64,000 bases of DNA from contig CAZYEX010000006.1 in assembly GCA_964646605.1 (NCBI GenBank), positions 1 through 64,000 of the forward strand. Direction: 5' to 3'. A program made the position numbers and the translations under genes. The notes under the pieces are model-generated. The model did not search any database. It had not been told where the DNA came from and saw only the letters and a list, made by a program, of their open reading frames with translations. Positions 9,003-18,518 of this stretch are shown here, piece by piece. Source of the stretch: SBAX01 sp964646605 (GTDB lineage Bacteria; Planctomycetota; Phycisphaerae; UBA1845). The stretch's first letter is position 1. Every line of letters starts with the position of its first letter.

Positions 9003-10418
9003 ATGAACCGACCCCAACCCAGAATAATCGCCATGGCCCTCGCGATACTCGCGTGTTCGATATCGATCGTGCGCGGCGGACTGCCTGTGACCGGCGTCGC
9101 GGTCCCCGCACTCAGCGCCTTCGACGACATCATGCAGGACTTCATGGCCACCCGCTTCATCGACGCCGGCGTCCTCGCGGTCAGTCGTAACGGATGCATC
9201 GTCTATCAACGCGGCTTCGGTACCCACGTGCCGACGGGAAATGCTCTCCCCGAAAATACGCCGATGCGCATCGCCAGCGTGGAAAAGCCCATCACCGCGG
9301 CCGCCATCCAAATGCTCGTCGAATTCGCCGGCCTGGGCTGGAATGATTTCCTCTTCGACCTGGGTCAGCCCGGGGGCGGCCGGCTCCAGTACGAGCCGTT
9401 CGGCGAACTGGTCGACGACCGCCTCGAGGACATCACCATCAGGCACGCCTTCAACCATCAGGGCGGATGGGATCGCGACACCGCGCGGGTGGGAGACCCG
9501 CAGTTTTCCGCCATCGAAATCGCCGACGCCATGGGCGTCGCCTCCCCGCCGGGGCGCAACAACACCATCCGCTACATGCTTGGACAACCCCTCGAGTTCG
9601 ACCCCGGCGGCATCGGCGTCATCAATTGCCAGGGTTATCCCGGCTTTTGCTACTCGAATTTCGGCTACATGTGCCTCGGGCGCGTCATCGAGGAATTGTC
9701 GGGCTACAGCTACCTCGGCTTCATCCGTCTTAACGTCCTCACGCCCAACTTGTGGGTCCCGTCCACGGAGATATTTACCGGCTCCTCCATCTCGGTCACC
9801 GCACGCGAACCCTACTACGACGACAATTCGAACTACACCTGCACCAACGTGTTCGACCCCGACGGTCCCGACGTCGATTGCCCGTACGGCAGTTGGGAGC
9901 ATCAGCTCTTCATCGGTCACGGAAACCTCGTCATGAGTGCTGCGCCGTTGCTGATCTACATGGATCACTACCAAGTGGCCGTCGGCGGGGACTCGGGAGC
10001 GCCGCTGGCCGGCACCAATGGAGACTACGGAAACCACAACGGCGCGTTGCAGGGCACGAACACGATCATGCTCCAGCGAGGGGACGGTATCAACATCGTC
10101 GTCCTCTTTCCCGCGCGCGGCGAGCCGCATTACGCCTCGACGGTCGCCGACGAGGTGTCGAGCCTCATCAGTGGGGGCGGCTTTACCTGGCCTACGTTTT
10201 GCGTCGACGGTTTCTGGGTGCATCTTGGCGCCGTCGTGCCGAACCCGCTGGGGAGTGACGGCCTGCCGTTTCCGACGTTCGCGTCGGCGCTGTCCGGCAC
10301 CACGGCGGGCAGCAAGATTCGCTTCAAGTCGGGGGGAACCACGAACTGGACGGGAACGCTCAATGAGCGAATGCGGCTGGATTCGCCGTACGGCCTGACG
10401 CGGATCGGCGCGCAGTAA
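9003..10418 (+). CDS. Secreted serine hydrolase of the beta-lactamase / DD-peptidase fold
   Basis: 471 residues. AAGGAG lies 8 bases before the ATG, and a signal peptide covers residues 1-25. The three active-site motifs of class C-type serine hydrolases are visible: SxxK as SVEKP (about residue 97), YxN as YSN in CYSNFGY (about 219), and HxG as HNG (about 346). The family covers beta-lactamases, penicillin-binding esterases and D-peptidases, so the substrate cannot be fixed from sequence. A Cys-containing insert (YTCTNVF...DCPYG) lies between the second and third motifs. It follows the repeat protein by 31 bases and is probably co-transcribed with it. Confidence 0.85.
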   Translation: MNRPQPRIIAMALAILACSISIVRGGLPVTGVAVPALSAFDDIMQDFMATRFIDAGVLAVSRNGCIVYQRGFGTHVPTGNALPENTPMRIASVEKPITAAAIQMLVEFAGLGWNDFLFDLGQPGGGRLQYEPFGELVDDRLEDITIRHAFNHQGGWDRDTARVGDPQFSAIEIADAMGVASPPGRNNTIRYMLGQPLEFDPGGIGVINCQGYPGFCYSNFGYMCLGRVIEELSGYSYLGFIRLNVLTPNLWVPSTEIFTGSSISVTAREPYYDDNSNYTCTNVFDPDGPDVDCPYGSWEHQLFIGHGNLVMSAAPLLIYMDHYQVAVGGDSGAPLAGTNGDYGNHNGALQGTNTIMLQRGDGINIVVLFPARGEPHYASTVADEVSSLISGGGFTWPTFCVDGFWVHLGAVVPNPLGSDGLPFPTFASALSGTTAGSKIRFKSGGTTNWTGTLNERMRLDSPYGLTRIGAQ

Positions 10419-10608
10419 ACCGGATTCAGCAGACAAGCCCCCGGGGCAACCCCGTCGGAAGTGTCGTGGACCCCTATGGGCCCACCCCGGCCTCACCCTG
10501 TAGGCGGAATGCAGCTCTTTCGTTACACTTCGGCCTTCGGGATCGGGATGACGGTCCTACGGACCCGCGCGTGCGGGGCGTAGTGGACCCTGCGGAGGAT
10601 GAAACGTG

Positions 10609-11352
10609 ATGCAGGCGATGGCGGTGGTGAGTCTATGGGTGGTTTCGTCGGTGGTTTCGCAGACCGCCGGGGGCACGGGGTCGGAGTTGAGCGACGCGAT
10701 GGAGATTCTGCGTCGTGCGGACGCGGCCTGCAAGACGGTGAAGATCGTGCGGTACAAAGCGTCCGCGCAAGGATTGGGGGCGGACGAGGCGCGAATGCCC
10801 AAGGTCGAAGGCACGGCGGTCTTCGGCGGGTGGGTCAACAATGCCCCGGAGAGGTTCCGTTACGACGCCAAAGTGCAGAAACCGGGATCGAGCGAGACGC
10901 AGGAGTACTCGGCCGGGTCGGACGGGAACCTAGTGTATTTGATCGATCCCCAGAAAAAGACGGTGTATGCGGACATGGACCCAGCGGTTCTCGGTTCGGC
11001 GGCCCGCCCCCTGCGCTCGATCCTCGTGGGGAAGATCGTCAACCCCGAGGCCTTCAAAGACGAGCTCAAGGCCGAGAAGGTCGAGTTGAAGGGCACAACG
11101 AAGGTCGGCGACGAGGAGTGCTACGACGTTTTTGTCAGCTATGGCCAAGACAACGGCGAGGGCGTTTGGTCGATTTCCAAGAAGGACTTTCTTCCCCGGC
11201 GCGTCGAGCGCTCGTTCCCGCGACCAGACGGCGGGAAGGGCGGACGGCTGGTGACGCTCACTGATTTGGTCGTCAACCCCAAGATCGAGGGCGACCCGTT
11301 CAAGCTGGTGGTGCCCCAGGGGTTCAGCAAGACGGACGAGTTTGCGCCGTAA
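10609..11352 (+). CDS. Secreted LolA-like protein
   Basis: 247 residues. GGAGGA lies 9 bases before the ATG at 10609; a GTG one codon upstream is also possible. The signal peptide is short. The mature part has the LolA/LolB-type pattern seen in many bacterial exported proteins: strands such as RFRYDAKV, GNLVYLIDPQKKTVYADM, CYDVFVSY and a final GDPFKLVVPQGF. LolA-type proteins hold lipids or lipoprotein acyl chains in a half-barrel. Here that is inferred from fold pattern only, and no partner gene is adjacent. It converges on the methyltransferase gene at 11412. Confidence 0.6.
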   Translation: MQAMAVVSLWVVSSVVSQTAGGTGSELSDAMEILRRADAACKTVKIVRYKASAQGLGADEARMPKVEGTAVFGGWVNNAPERFRYDAKVQKPGSSETQEYSAGSDGNLVYLIDPQKKTVYADMDPAVLGSAARPLRSILVGKIVNPEAFKDELKAEKVELKGTTKVGDEECYDVFVSYGQDNGEGVWSISKKDFLPRRVERSFPRPDGGKGGRLVTLTDLVVNPKIEGDPFKLVVPQGFSKTDEFAP

Positions 11353-11411
11353 GCCCCTCGCAAGATCCAGCGCTCAGATTGCTGCTGCGGCGCGCCGACT
11401 CGCACTCTCGC

Positions 11412-12170
11412 CTATCGAGCGCCAGTCAATATCAGCGAGCCGCTGATCTCGCGCAAGAAGGGAACCCGCTCGATGAGCGTTCCGGCAAGTTCGACCAAGC
11501 CAACGAATGGTCGCGGCGTAAGCGGATGCAGGAAATCGAATGGACGGACCTTGGCTTCTCTGAAGCCGACCTCGCGCATGAGTTTCTGATACGTCCATCG
11601 GGTGTAGGTCTGCTCGCGTTCGGAGTATTCGAGCCGGGCCCGCGCGAAGCCGCGAACGATGTTCATTTCGAGGACGACCTGGGGGTTGAGAAGATTCGGC
11701 TCGAACACCACCATCCGTCCGCCCGGGCGCAGGACCCGGAACAGCTCGGCAAGGGCCCGCCGCACGTCGACGTGGTGAAGCGCGGAGTTTGCAATCGCGG
11801 CGCCGAACGTGCCGTCTTCGTAGGGGAGACGTGTCGCATCGGCAACCTCGGCGCGGACGTTGGGGTAGCCCTGAAGGCGCTGGGACAACCGATGGACCGA
11901 GACCGGCGAGATGTCCGTAGCGACGACTTGAGTCGCAGGATGCTCCCGAAGCAACGCCTCGGTAAGCGCGCCGGCACCGGCCGCCACCTCGAGTAGGGCG
12001 TAGTCCGGCCCAACGGGCAAGAGTCGCCGTATTAACCGGGCCCGTCGTTGCAGTCGCCTCGCCCCGGCCGCGGTGGTGTGGCCCCACCAGCTCTCGCCGT
12101 TGCGGCGGACGAGGGCGTCGAAATGGTCGACCTCAGAACGTAGGCCAGGAAGCGTGATCGCGGTCAACAT
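11412..12170 (-). CDS. Class I SAM-dependent methyltransferase (UbiE-like)
   Basis: 252 residues. Motif I is LLEVAAGAGALTEALL, followed by VVATDIS, the DATRLPYEDGTFGAAI acidic loop, and RVLRPGGRMVVFEP. These are standard class I motifs of the UbiE/COQ5-like group. The substrate is not predictable. The gene lies 82 bases downstream of atpC on the same strand, so it may be read through from the ATP synthase operon. A quinone substrate is possible given the respiratory context, but nothing specific supports it. Confidence 0.8.
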   Translation of the reverse strand: MLTAITLPGLRSEVDHFDALVRRNGESWWGHTTAAGARRLQRRARLIRRLLPVGPDYALLEVAAGAGALTEALLREHPATQVVATDISPVSVHRLSQRLQGYPNVRAEVADATRLPYEDGTFGAAIANSALHHVDVRRALAELFRVLRPGGRMVVFEPNLLNPQVVLEMNIVRGFARARLEYSEREQTYTRWTYQKLMREVGFREAKVRPFDFLHPLTPRPFVGLVELAGTLIERVPFLREISGSLILTGAR

Positions 12171-12252
12171 GCGCGGATTATCGGCAATTGTCCGATGGCG
12201 GTTGATTTCAGACGAGGGGGTTGTGCCGGCTTCCGGCTGCCCGGATGGGCCA

Positions 12253-12669
12253 TCAACGCGTCGCAGCGGATTGGCGGGCGAGCTTGAGTTGGGCGCGGGC
12301 GCGGCGGAGGGCGTTGTCGCGGGCGGTGATGCTTGCGTCGTCGGAGGCTTTCGTGGCGGCGGCTTCCCGCAAGGCCCGCTCGGCCGACGCTGCGTCCAGT
12401 TCCTCGGGCCTTCGCGCTTGCGCGGTCAAGATGGTCAACTGGTTGTCGAGGACTTGGACGAACCCTCCGTCGATGAACAGCACATGGGTGGTGTCGGCGG
12501 TCTCGACGCGCAGTTCGCCGATGCCCAGCTTCGCCACCAATGCGGCGCGGTTACGCAAGACGCCCATCTCGCCGTCGTGGGCCGGGAAGGCGACGAACTT
12601 TGCCTCGCACTCCAGGACGGCGCGCTCCGGGGTGATGACGCTGCAATGGAATGTGTCCGATTTCGCCAT
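12253..12669 (-). CDS. atpC: ATP synthase F1 epsilon subunit
   Basis: 138 residues, normal length. The N-terminal beta-sandwich is clear (FHCSVITPERAVLE, FPAHDGEMGVLRNRAALVAKLG, GGFVQVLDNQLTILT), followed by the two-helix C-terminal domain that can inhibit ATP hydrolysis. It is the last subunit gene of the operon. It is separated from atpD by a 127-base gap containing a heptamer palindrome, unusual because atpD and atpC are normally close. Confidence 0.95.
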   Translation of the reverse strand: MAKSDTFHCSVITPERAVLECEAKFVAFPAHDGEMGVLRNRAALVAKLGIGELRVETADTTHVLFIDGGFVQVLDNQLTILTAQARRPEELDAASAERALREAAATKASDDASITARDNALRRARAQLKLARQSAATR

Positions 12670-12701
12670 AGCATCGACTGCCGCACGTCGGCGGCATCCA
12701 A

Positions 12702-12791
12702 GGTTACCAATTACGAATTACCAATTACCGCCAAAACCCGCACTCGATTTAAGGACCAAACCGGGTAATTGGTAATTTGTAATTGGTAATT
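12702..12791. repeat. Heptamer inverted repeat without ORF, atpD-atpC gap (element E1)
   Basis: Left arm 12702-12729 and right arm 12764-12791 are reverse complements at 25 of 28 positions, with a 34-base loop. Each arm is four heptamers of the word AATTACC (variants AATTACG, AATTACA, GGTTACC). In the operon transcript it would fold into a long A/U-rich stem-loop ending 5 bases from the atpD stop. It has the same arm design as the ORF-bearing elements at 14260 and 15598, but no ORF. Confidence 0.9.
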
Positions 12792-12796
12792 CGTCT

Positions 12797-14242
12797 CTAC
12801 CCCTTCGCCAATCTTTCCGCTTTCGCGGCGACTTCCTCGATGGCGCCGACGTACATGAAGGCGCCCTCGGACAAGTGGTCCCATTTGCCGTCGCACAGTT
12901 CCTCGAAGGAGCGTATGGTTTCCTCACGCGAGGTATACACGCCCTTGAAGCCCGTAAACTGCTCGGCGACGAAAAACGGTTGCGAAAGGAAACGTTCGAT
13001 TTTCCTCGCCCGAGCCACGGTGATCTTGTCCTCTTCGCTCAATTCATCCACGCCCAAAATGGCGATGATGTCCTGCAAGTCCTTGTAGCGCTGCAACACC
13101 TGCTGGACGCGTCGGGCGACGGCGTAGTGGCGTTCGCCGACGTACTCGGGGGCAATCAGGCGGCTGCTCGAGGCCAGGGGATCCACGGCGGGATAGATGC
13201 CCTTCTCGGCGATGCCGCGTTCGAGGTTGACCGTGCTGTCCAAGTGGGCGAAGGCGGTGGCCGGGGCGGGGTCCGTGTAGTCATCGGCGGGGACGTAGAT
13301 GGCCTGGATGCTCGTAACGGCCCCGCGCGTCGTGGACGTAATCCGCTCCTGCAATTGCCCCATCTCGGTGGCGAGAGTCGGTTGATACCCGACCGCGGAG
13401 GGCATACGCCCGAGGAGCGCTGACACTTCCGACCCGGCCTGGGAGAAACGGAAGATGTTGTCGATGAAGAGCAGGGTATCGGCCCCGGTCTGATCGCGGA
13501 AGTACTCCGCCATGGTCAGCGCCGAAAGGGCGACGCGAAGCCGAGCGCCGGGCGGTTCGTTCATTTGTCCGAAGACCATCACCGTTTGGTCGATGACGCT
13601 CTTGCCCGTGTCGCCGATCTTGGCCTCCTGCATTTCCAGCCACAGGTCGTTGCCCTCGCGGGTCCGCTCCCCGACGCCCGCGAAGCACGAATAACCGCTA
13701 TGAAATCGAGCGAGTCGAGCGATGAGTTCCTGAATGATGACGGTTTTCCCCACGCCCGCGCCGCCGAACAATCCGGCCTTTCCGCCGCGGACCAGGGGAC
13801 AGAGAAGGTCGATGACTTTGATGCCCGTCTCGAACAGCTCCGTCTTGGAGGTCAAGTCGCCGAGTTCGGGTGGATCGTGATGGATGGGACGGCGCTCCTT
13901 GACTTGGATGTCGCCGCGGCCGTCGATGGTTTCGCCGACCAGGTTGAACACGCGGCCCAGCGTTTGCTCGCCGACGGGCACGGTGATGGGTTGCCCGGTG
14001 TCGCGGATGCGCTGTCCTCGTTTCAGACCGTCGGTCGAACCCAGGGCGATGGCGCGAAGCCGCCCCCCGCCCAGATGCTGGGCCACCTCCGACCACAAAG
14101 TCTCCTTGGTGGTCTCCCCCAGCACCGTGCGCTCGACCTCGACCTCCAGGGCGCTGTAAATGAGCGGCATCCGATCCTCGGCGAACTGGGCGTCGAGGGT
14201 GGAGCCGATGACCTGGGTGATTTTGCCGTAGTTACTTTCCAT
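12797..14242 (-). CDS. atpD: ATP synthase F1 beta subunit
   Basis: 481 residues, usual length. Walker A is GGAGVGKT (about residue 153-160); the catalytic GVGERTREGNDL and Walker B DTLLFIDNIFRF are present, as is the conserved DYTDPAPATAFAHLD loop. It catalyses ATP formation at the alpha-beta interface. The ATG at 14242 was chosen because the family N-terminus matches there (MESNYGKITQVIG); an upstream TTG would add six residues. The atpG-atpD gap, normally a few tens of bases, is occupied by the four-helix-bundle element. Confidence 0.97.
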   Translation of the reverse strand: MESNYGKITQVIGSTLDAQFAEDRMPLIYSALEVEVERTVLGETTKETLWSEVAQHLGGGRLRAIALGSTDGLKRGQRIRDTGQPITVPVGEQTLGRVFNLVGETIDGRGDIQVKERRPIHHDPPELGDLTSKTELFETGIKVIDLLCPLVRGGKAGLFGGAGVGKTVIIQELIARLARFHSGYSCFAGVGERTREGNDLWLEMQEAKIGDTGKSVIDQTVMVFGQMNEPPGARLRVALSALTMAEYFRDQTGADTLLFIDNIFRFSQAGSEVSALLGRMPSAVGYQPTLATEMGQLQERITSTTRGAVTSIQAIYVPADDYTDPAPATAFAHLDSTVNLERGIAEKGIYPAVDPLASSSRLIAPEYVGERHYAVARRVQQVLQRYKDLQDIIAILGVDELSEEDKITVARARKIERFLSQPFFVAEQFTGFKGVYTSREETIRSFEELCDGKWDHLSEGAFMYVGAIEEVAAKAERLAKG

Positions 14243-14259
14243 GTTCGTCCACCGTCCCA

Positions 14260-14697
14260 AATGCGGAATGGTGAATGCGGAATGCGGAAACGACGAATGG
14301 GCAACCGTGCCTTATCGCTTTCTCGCGCGCCTTGCAATCACCGTCAAAATCCTCACCAGCTCGTCCGCTTCCTTGATCAAGTCCGTAATGCGTCGAGCGG
14401 CGACCAATTCGGACTCTCCAACCAATCTCAACCAGTACAACGCCTCTCGCGCCTCGGACTGAGCAATCTCCATTCGGCGGGCGAACTCCTTGGGGCTTGA
14501 CGCCGCCTGCGCCTCCTCAACATTCGCCCCAACACCGCTCCCCGCCCGCATCACCTGCCGCGCAATCACCTCTCCAGCGATCGTCCGCGGCAATGCATTG
14601 ACCAATTTCACAACGCGCAGGGAAAAACGGAACGTGCGCTCGACAATGTCTCTCGTCTTCCCGTCGTTTCCGCATTCCGCATTCACCATTCCGCATT
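14260..14697. mobile_element. IVS-like element E2: inverted heptamer repeats enclosing a four-helix-bundle ORF
   Basis: Bounded by a perfect 36-bp inverted repeat (14260-14295 and 14662-14697) whose core is four AATGCGG-type heptamers. It fills almost the whole gap between the atpG stop (2 bases away) and the atpD start (17 bases away). The enclosed minus-strand ORF begins inside one arm and stops 16 bases before the other. No transposase and no clear target-site duplication are seen. The type label is provisional: mobility is inferred from the paired ends, the repeated design (see 15598) and the insertion in a normally compact operon. Confidence 0.8.
14312..14689 (-). CDS. Four-helix-bundle protein of the 23S rRNA IVS (S23) family, copy 1
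   Basis: 125 residues. Matches the TIGR02436-type pattern: RTFRFSLRVVKLVNALP, then MRAGSGVGANVEEAQAA, KEFARRMEIAQSEAREALYWLRL, and a final helix EADELVRIL. Family members are encoded in intervening sequences of 23S rRNA genes, and relatives include Avd of diversity-generating retroelements; they form four-helix bundles and oligomers. The ATG at 14689 lies within the inverted repeat, so the first nine residues (MVNAECGND) are repeat-encoded. By eye it is about 55-60% identical to copy 2 at 15648 across the core. Function here is unknown. Confidence 0.88.
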   Translation of the reverse strand: MVNAECGNDGKTRDIVERTFRFSLRVVKLVNALPRTIAGEVIARQVMRAGSGVGANVEEAQAASSPKEFARRMEIAQSEAREALYWLRLVGESELVAARRITDLIKEADELVRILTVIARRARKR

Positions 14698-14699
14698 CG

Positions 14700-15584
14700 T
14701 TACGCTAAAGCGTTTGCGCCGCCGACGATATCGAGAAGTTCCATCGTAATCTGCGTCTGCCTGGCGCGGTTGTACTTGCGCGTCAAGGCCGTAATCATGT
14801 CCCCCGCCGCTTCGGTGGCGGCCTTCATGGCCAGCATGCGGGCGATTTGTTCGCTCACCGTCGCGTCCATGAAACACTGGAACAGCCGAACGCGCACCGT
14901 GGCGGGCAGGAGTTCGGCGAGGAGCTCCTTGGGCGGCGGGGAGAACTCGTACTGGGCCCGCGGCGCGCGCGATGCCGGCTTTTCGACTTGCCCCGAGGGC
15001 GCCGAAAGCGGAAGAAGCGACATCACCTGCGGCCGCTGCCTGCCCACGGAGAGGAAACGCGTGTAGGCGACGTTGACCGCGTCAATCTCCCCGCGCAGGA
15101 AGCGGTCCATGAGTCCGTTGGCCACGGCCTCGACAGGCTCGAAGCGCGGCGCATCGCCGATGTGCGTGATCCGCTCGATCGTTTCGCGGCGCAGGAATCG
15201 GAAATAGTTGATGCCCTTTTTCCCCACCATGTAGACGTCGGTGTGCAGTCCCTTGGTTTCCTCGGCGGCCAGGTGTTGCAAGGCGGCACGGAGAACCGAG
15301 GTGTTGAATCCGCCGCACAATCCACGAGCACTGGTGAGGATGACCAAGGCCGAGCGCTTCGGCTCGGAACGGGCCTGCATGAGCGGATGGCGCAGCTCCT
15401 CCCCCACCGCCGCCGACAAATCCGTGACCAGTTCGGCCAGACGCTCGGTATAGGGCTTACTCGCCGTGGCGCGGGCGAAGGCGGCCTGGAACCGGGCGGT
15501 GGCGATGAGCTGCATGGTCCGCGTGATCTTGCGGATGTTGCGGACCGTTTTCCGCCGCTTGACGATGATTCGTGCGTTGGCCAT
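14700..15584 (-). CDS. atpG: ATP synthase F1 gamma subunit
   Basis: 294 residues, normal length. Starts MANARIIVKRRKTVRNIRKITRTMQL and ends with the conserved C-terminal helix region NRARQTQITMELLDIVGGANAL. It is the central rotor shaft. The SALVILTSARGLCGGFNTSVL stretch is the conserved Rossmann-like core. It is flanked on both sides by four-helix-bundle elements, so atpG is separated from both atpA and atpD by more than 400 bases. Confidence 0.96.
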   Translation of the reverse strand: MANARIIVKRRKTVRNIRKITRTMQLIATARFQAAFARATASKPYTERLAELVTDLSAAVGEELRHPLMQARSEPKRSALVILTSARGLCGGFNTSVLRAALQHLAAEETKGLHTDVYMVGKKGINYFRFLRRETIERITHIGDAPRFEPVEAVANGLMDRFLRGEIDAVNVAYTRFLSVGRQRPQVMSLLPLSAPSGQVEKPASRAPRAQYEFSPPPKELLAELLPATVRVRLFQCFMDATVSEQIARMLAMKAATEAAGDMITALTRKYNRARQTQITMELLDIVGGANALA

Positions 15585-15597
15585 GGGTGCTGCGCTT

Positions 15598-16070
15598 AAG
15601 TTCGAAGTTCAAAGTGCGAAGTTCGAAAAAACTAACTGCACGCCTTTCTACCTCGGTTCCGTCTTTTTTCCAATCGCCGCGAGAATCCTTACAATCTCGT
15701 CGGCCTCCCGAGCAATCGATTCCAACCGTCGTTTCGGCATCAACTCAGCGTCTCCGACGAGTCGCAACCAATACAAGGTCTCATGCGCTTCCGAGCGGGC
15801 AATCTTTATTCGCCGGCTGTATTCCTTCTTGGTGGAGGCTCCTCGTGCTTCCTGCACGTTCGCGCCGACGCCGGTTCCGGCGCGAATCAATTGCCGCGCG
15901 ATCGCGGCGCCGGCTACGCCCTTGGGGAGTGCATTCACCAGTCGCACGATCCGAACCGCGAATGCATGGGTCCGATCGCCAATATCACGCGGCGCCGCTT
16001 TCTCCGACACGATCACTTTTCCGTTCTCTCGCCCCTTTTCTTCGAACTTCGAACTTTGAATTTCGAACTT
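15598..16070. mobile_element. IVS-like element E3: inverted heptamer repeats enclosing a four-helix-bundle ORF
   Basis: Arms 15598-15627 and 16041-16070 are reverse complements at 28 of 30 positions. Each arm is four heptamers of the word AAGTTCG (variants AAGTTCA, AAGTGCG, AAATTCA). It lies between the atpA stop (16 bases away) and the atpG start (13 bases away). Design and orientation match element E2, but the heptamer word is different, so the two ends share a word within an element and not between elements. Mobility is inferred. Confidence 0.8.
15648..16016 (-). CDS. Four-helix-bundle protein of the 23S rRNA IVS (S23) family, copy 2
   Basis: 122 residues from a GTG at 16016 with a purine-rich GAGAG about 9 bases upstream. 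The frame is open to 16097, through the inverted-repeat arm and into the end of atpA, so the start is uncertain. The core matches copy 1: VNALPKGVAGAAIARQLIRAG, GVGANVQEARGAS, KEYSRRIKIARSEAHETLYW, EADEIVRIL. Same family as the 23S rRNA intervening-sequence proteins, but no rRNA gene is near. Both copies are on the same strand as the atp genes, so they would be translated from the operon mRNA. Confidence 0.85.
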   Translation of the reverse strand: MIVSEKAAPRDIGDRTHAFAVRIVRLVNALPKGVAGAAIARQLIRAGTGVGANVQEARGASTKKEYSRRIKIARSEAHETLYWLRLVGDAELMPKRRLESIAREADEIVRILAAIGKKTEPR

Positions 16071-16086
16071 CGTTAACCGCCAATCC

Positions 16087-17814
<1,728 letters not shown>

Positions 17815-17885
17815 ATCAGCAAAGTCCGCCGTTTCATCGAATCCCCGCCGCCCACCACGGGCGGCTCCACCTCAACGCCGGTGTA

Positions 17886-17908
17886 GCGCCACCCCTCGTG
17901 GGTGGCGC
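17886..17908. repeat. 23-base hairpin between atpH and atpA
   Basis: Perfect 9-bp stem GCGCCACCC / GGGTGGCGC with loop CTCGT. An identical copy lies at 55605-55627 and a related hairpin at 1356. It sits 8 bases before the atpH stop codon boundary (atpH ends at 17917), in the atpH-atpA gap of 102 bases. There is no T-run, so it may act as an mRNA processing or stability element and not as a terminator. Confidence 0.85.
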
Positions 17909-17916
17909 ACGGTCGC

Positions 17917-18513
17917 CTAACCCGCCGCGTAGGTCCGCCCGCTATGAATCTCCCGCGAGGCGCGCTCCAACAACGCATGCCCCAGAATCCGCAGCTTCGT
18001 GCGGACGCTGTTGTCGTACTTGTCGTCGCCGATCTGCACGACCATTCCGCCGATCAGCGAATCGTCGACCTTCTCGAGCAGGTCAACCTCTTTGCCGGTG
18101 GTTCGCGTCAAGATTTCTCGCAGGCGTACGCGGAGGGGATCGCTCAAAGAGGTGGCGGTGCGTACGTCGACCTCGACTCGCCCCAGTTTCTCCTCGTAGA
18201 GCTGGTGGTAGGTCTCCGCGACGGCGCCGACCAGCCGCAAGCGATCATTGCGATTGAGAACCTGCAGTGAGTTCAGCATGAGGTCGCTGTACTTCCCACG
18301 AAACAGTTTTTCCAGAGTCCGCTGGCGCGTGGCCGTATCCACGGTCGGGGCTTCAAGGAAGGCGCGGAAGTCCGCATCGCCCTCCACAAACGCGGCGAAG
18401 CCCTTCAGCTCGTCGTGTAGGACCTGTTCCTGGCGCGAGGCGTCCGCCAGCTTCAACATGGCAGCCGCGTACACCTTGGCCAGGGCGAACTCTTTGTCGT
18501 TTCCCGTTGACAT
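17917..18513 (-). CDS. atpH: ATP synthase F1 delta subunit
   Basis: 198 residues. An N-terminal helical domain (FALAKVYAAAMLKLAD) and the C-terminal region (LVGAVAETYHQLYEEKLGRVEVDVRTA, VDDSLIGGMVVQIGDDKYDNSVRTKLRIL) match the OSCP/delta family. It links F1 to the peripheral stalk b subunit. The gene follows atpF by 5 bases and is followed by a hairpin before atpA. Confidence 0.93.
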   Translation of the reverse strand: MSTGNDKEFALAKVYAAAMLKLADASRQEQVLHDELKGFAAFVEGDADFRAFLEAPTVDTATRQRTLEKLFRGKYSDLMLNSLQVLNRNDRLRLVGAVAETYHQLYEEKLGRVEVDVRTATSLSDPLRVRLREILTRTTGKEVDLLEKVDDSLIGGMVVQIGDDKYDNSVRTKLRILGHALLERASREIHSGRTYAAG

Positions 18514-18518
18514 TCTGG

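Noticed and set aside
8898..10496. Minus-strand frame of 532 codons
   Set aside because: Antisense to the serine hydrolase, whose active-site motifs and ribosome site are clear.
14312..16016. Avd of a diversity-generating retroelement
   Set aside because: The four-helix-bundle proteins are related to Avd, but there is no reverse transcriptase and no template/variable repeat pair nearby.
14260..16070. Remnant of an rRNA operon carrying a 23S intervening sequence
   Set aside because: No 16S, 23S, 5S or tRNA sequence is seen around the elements; the flanks are intact atp genes.
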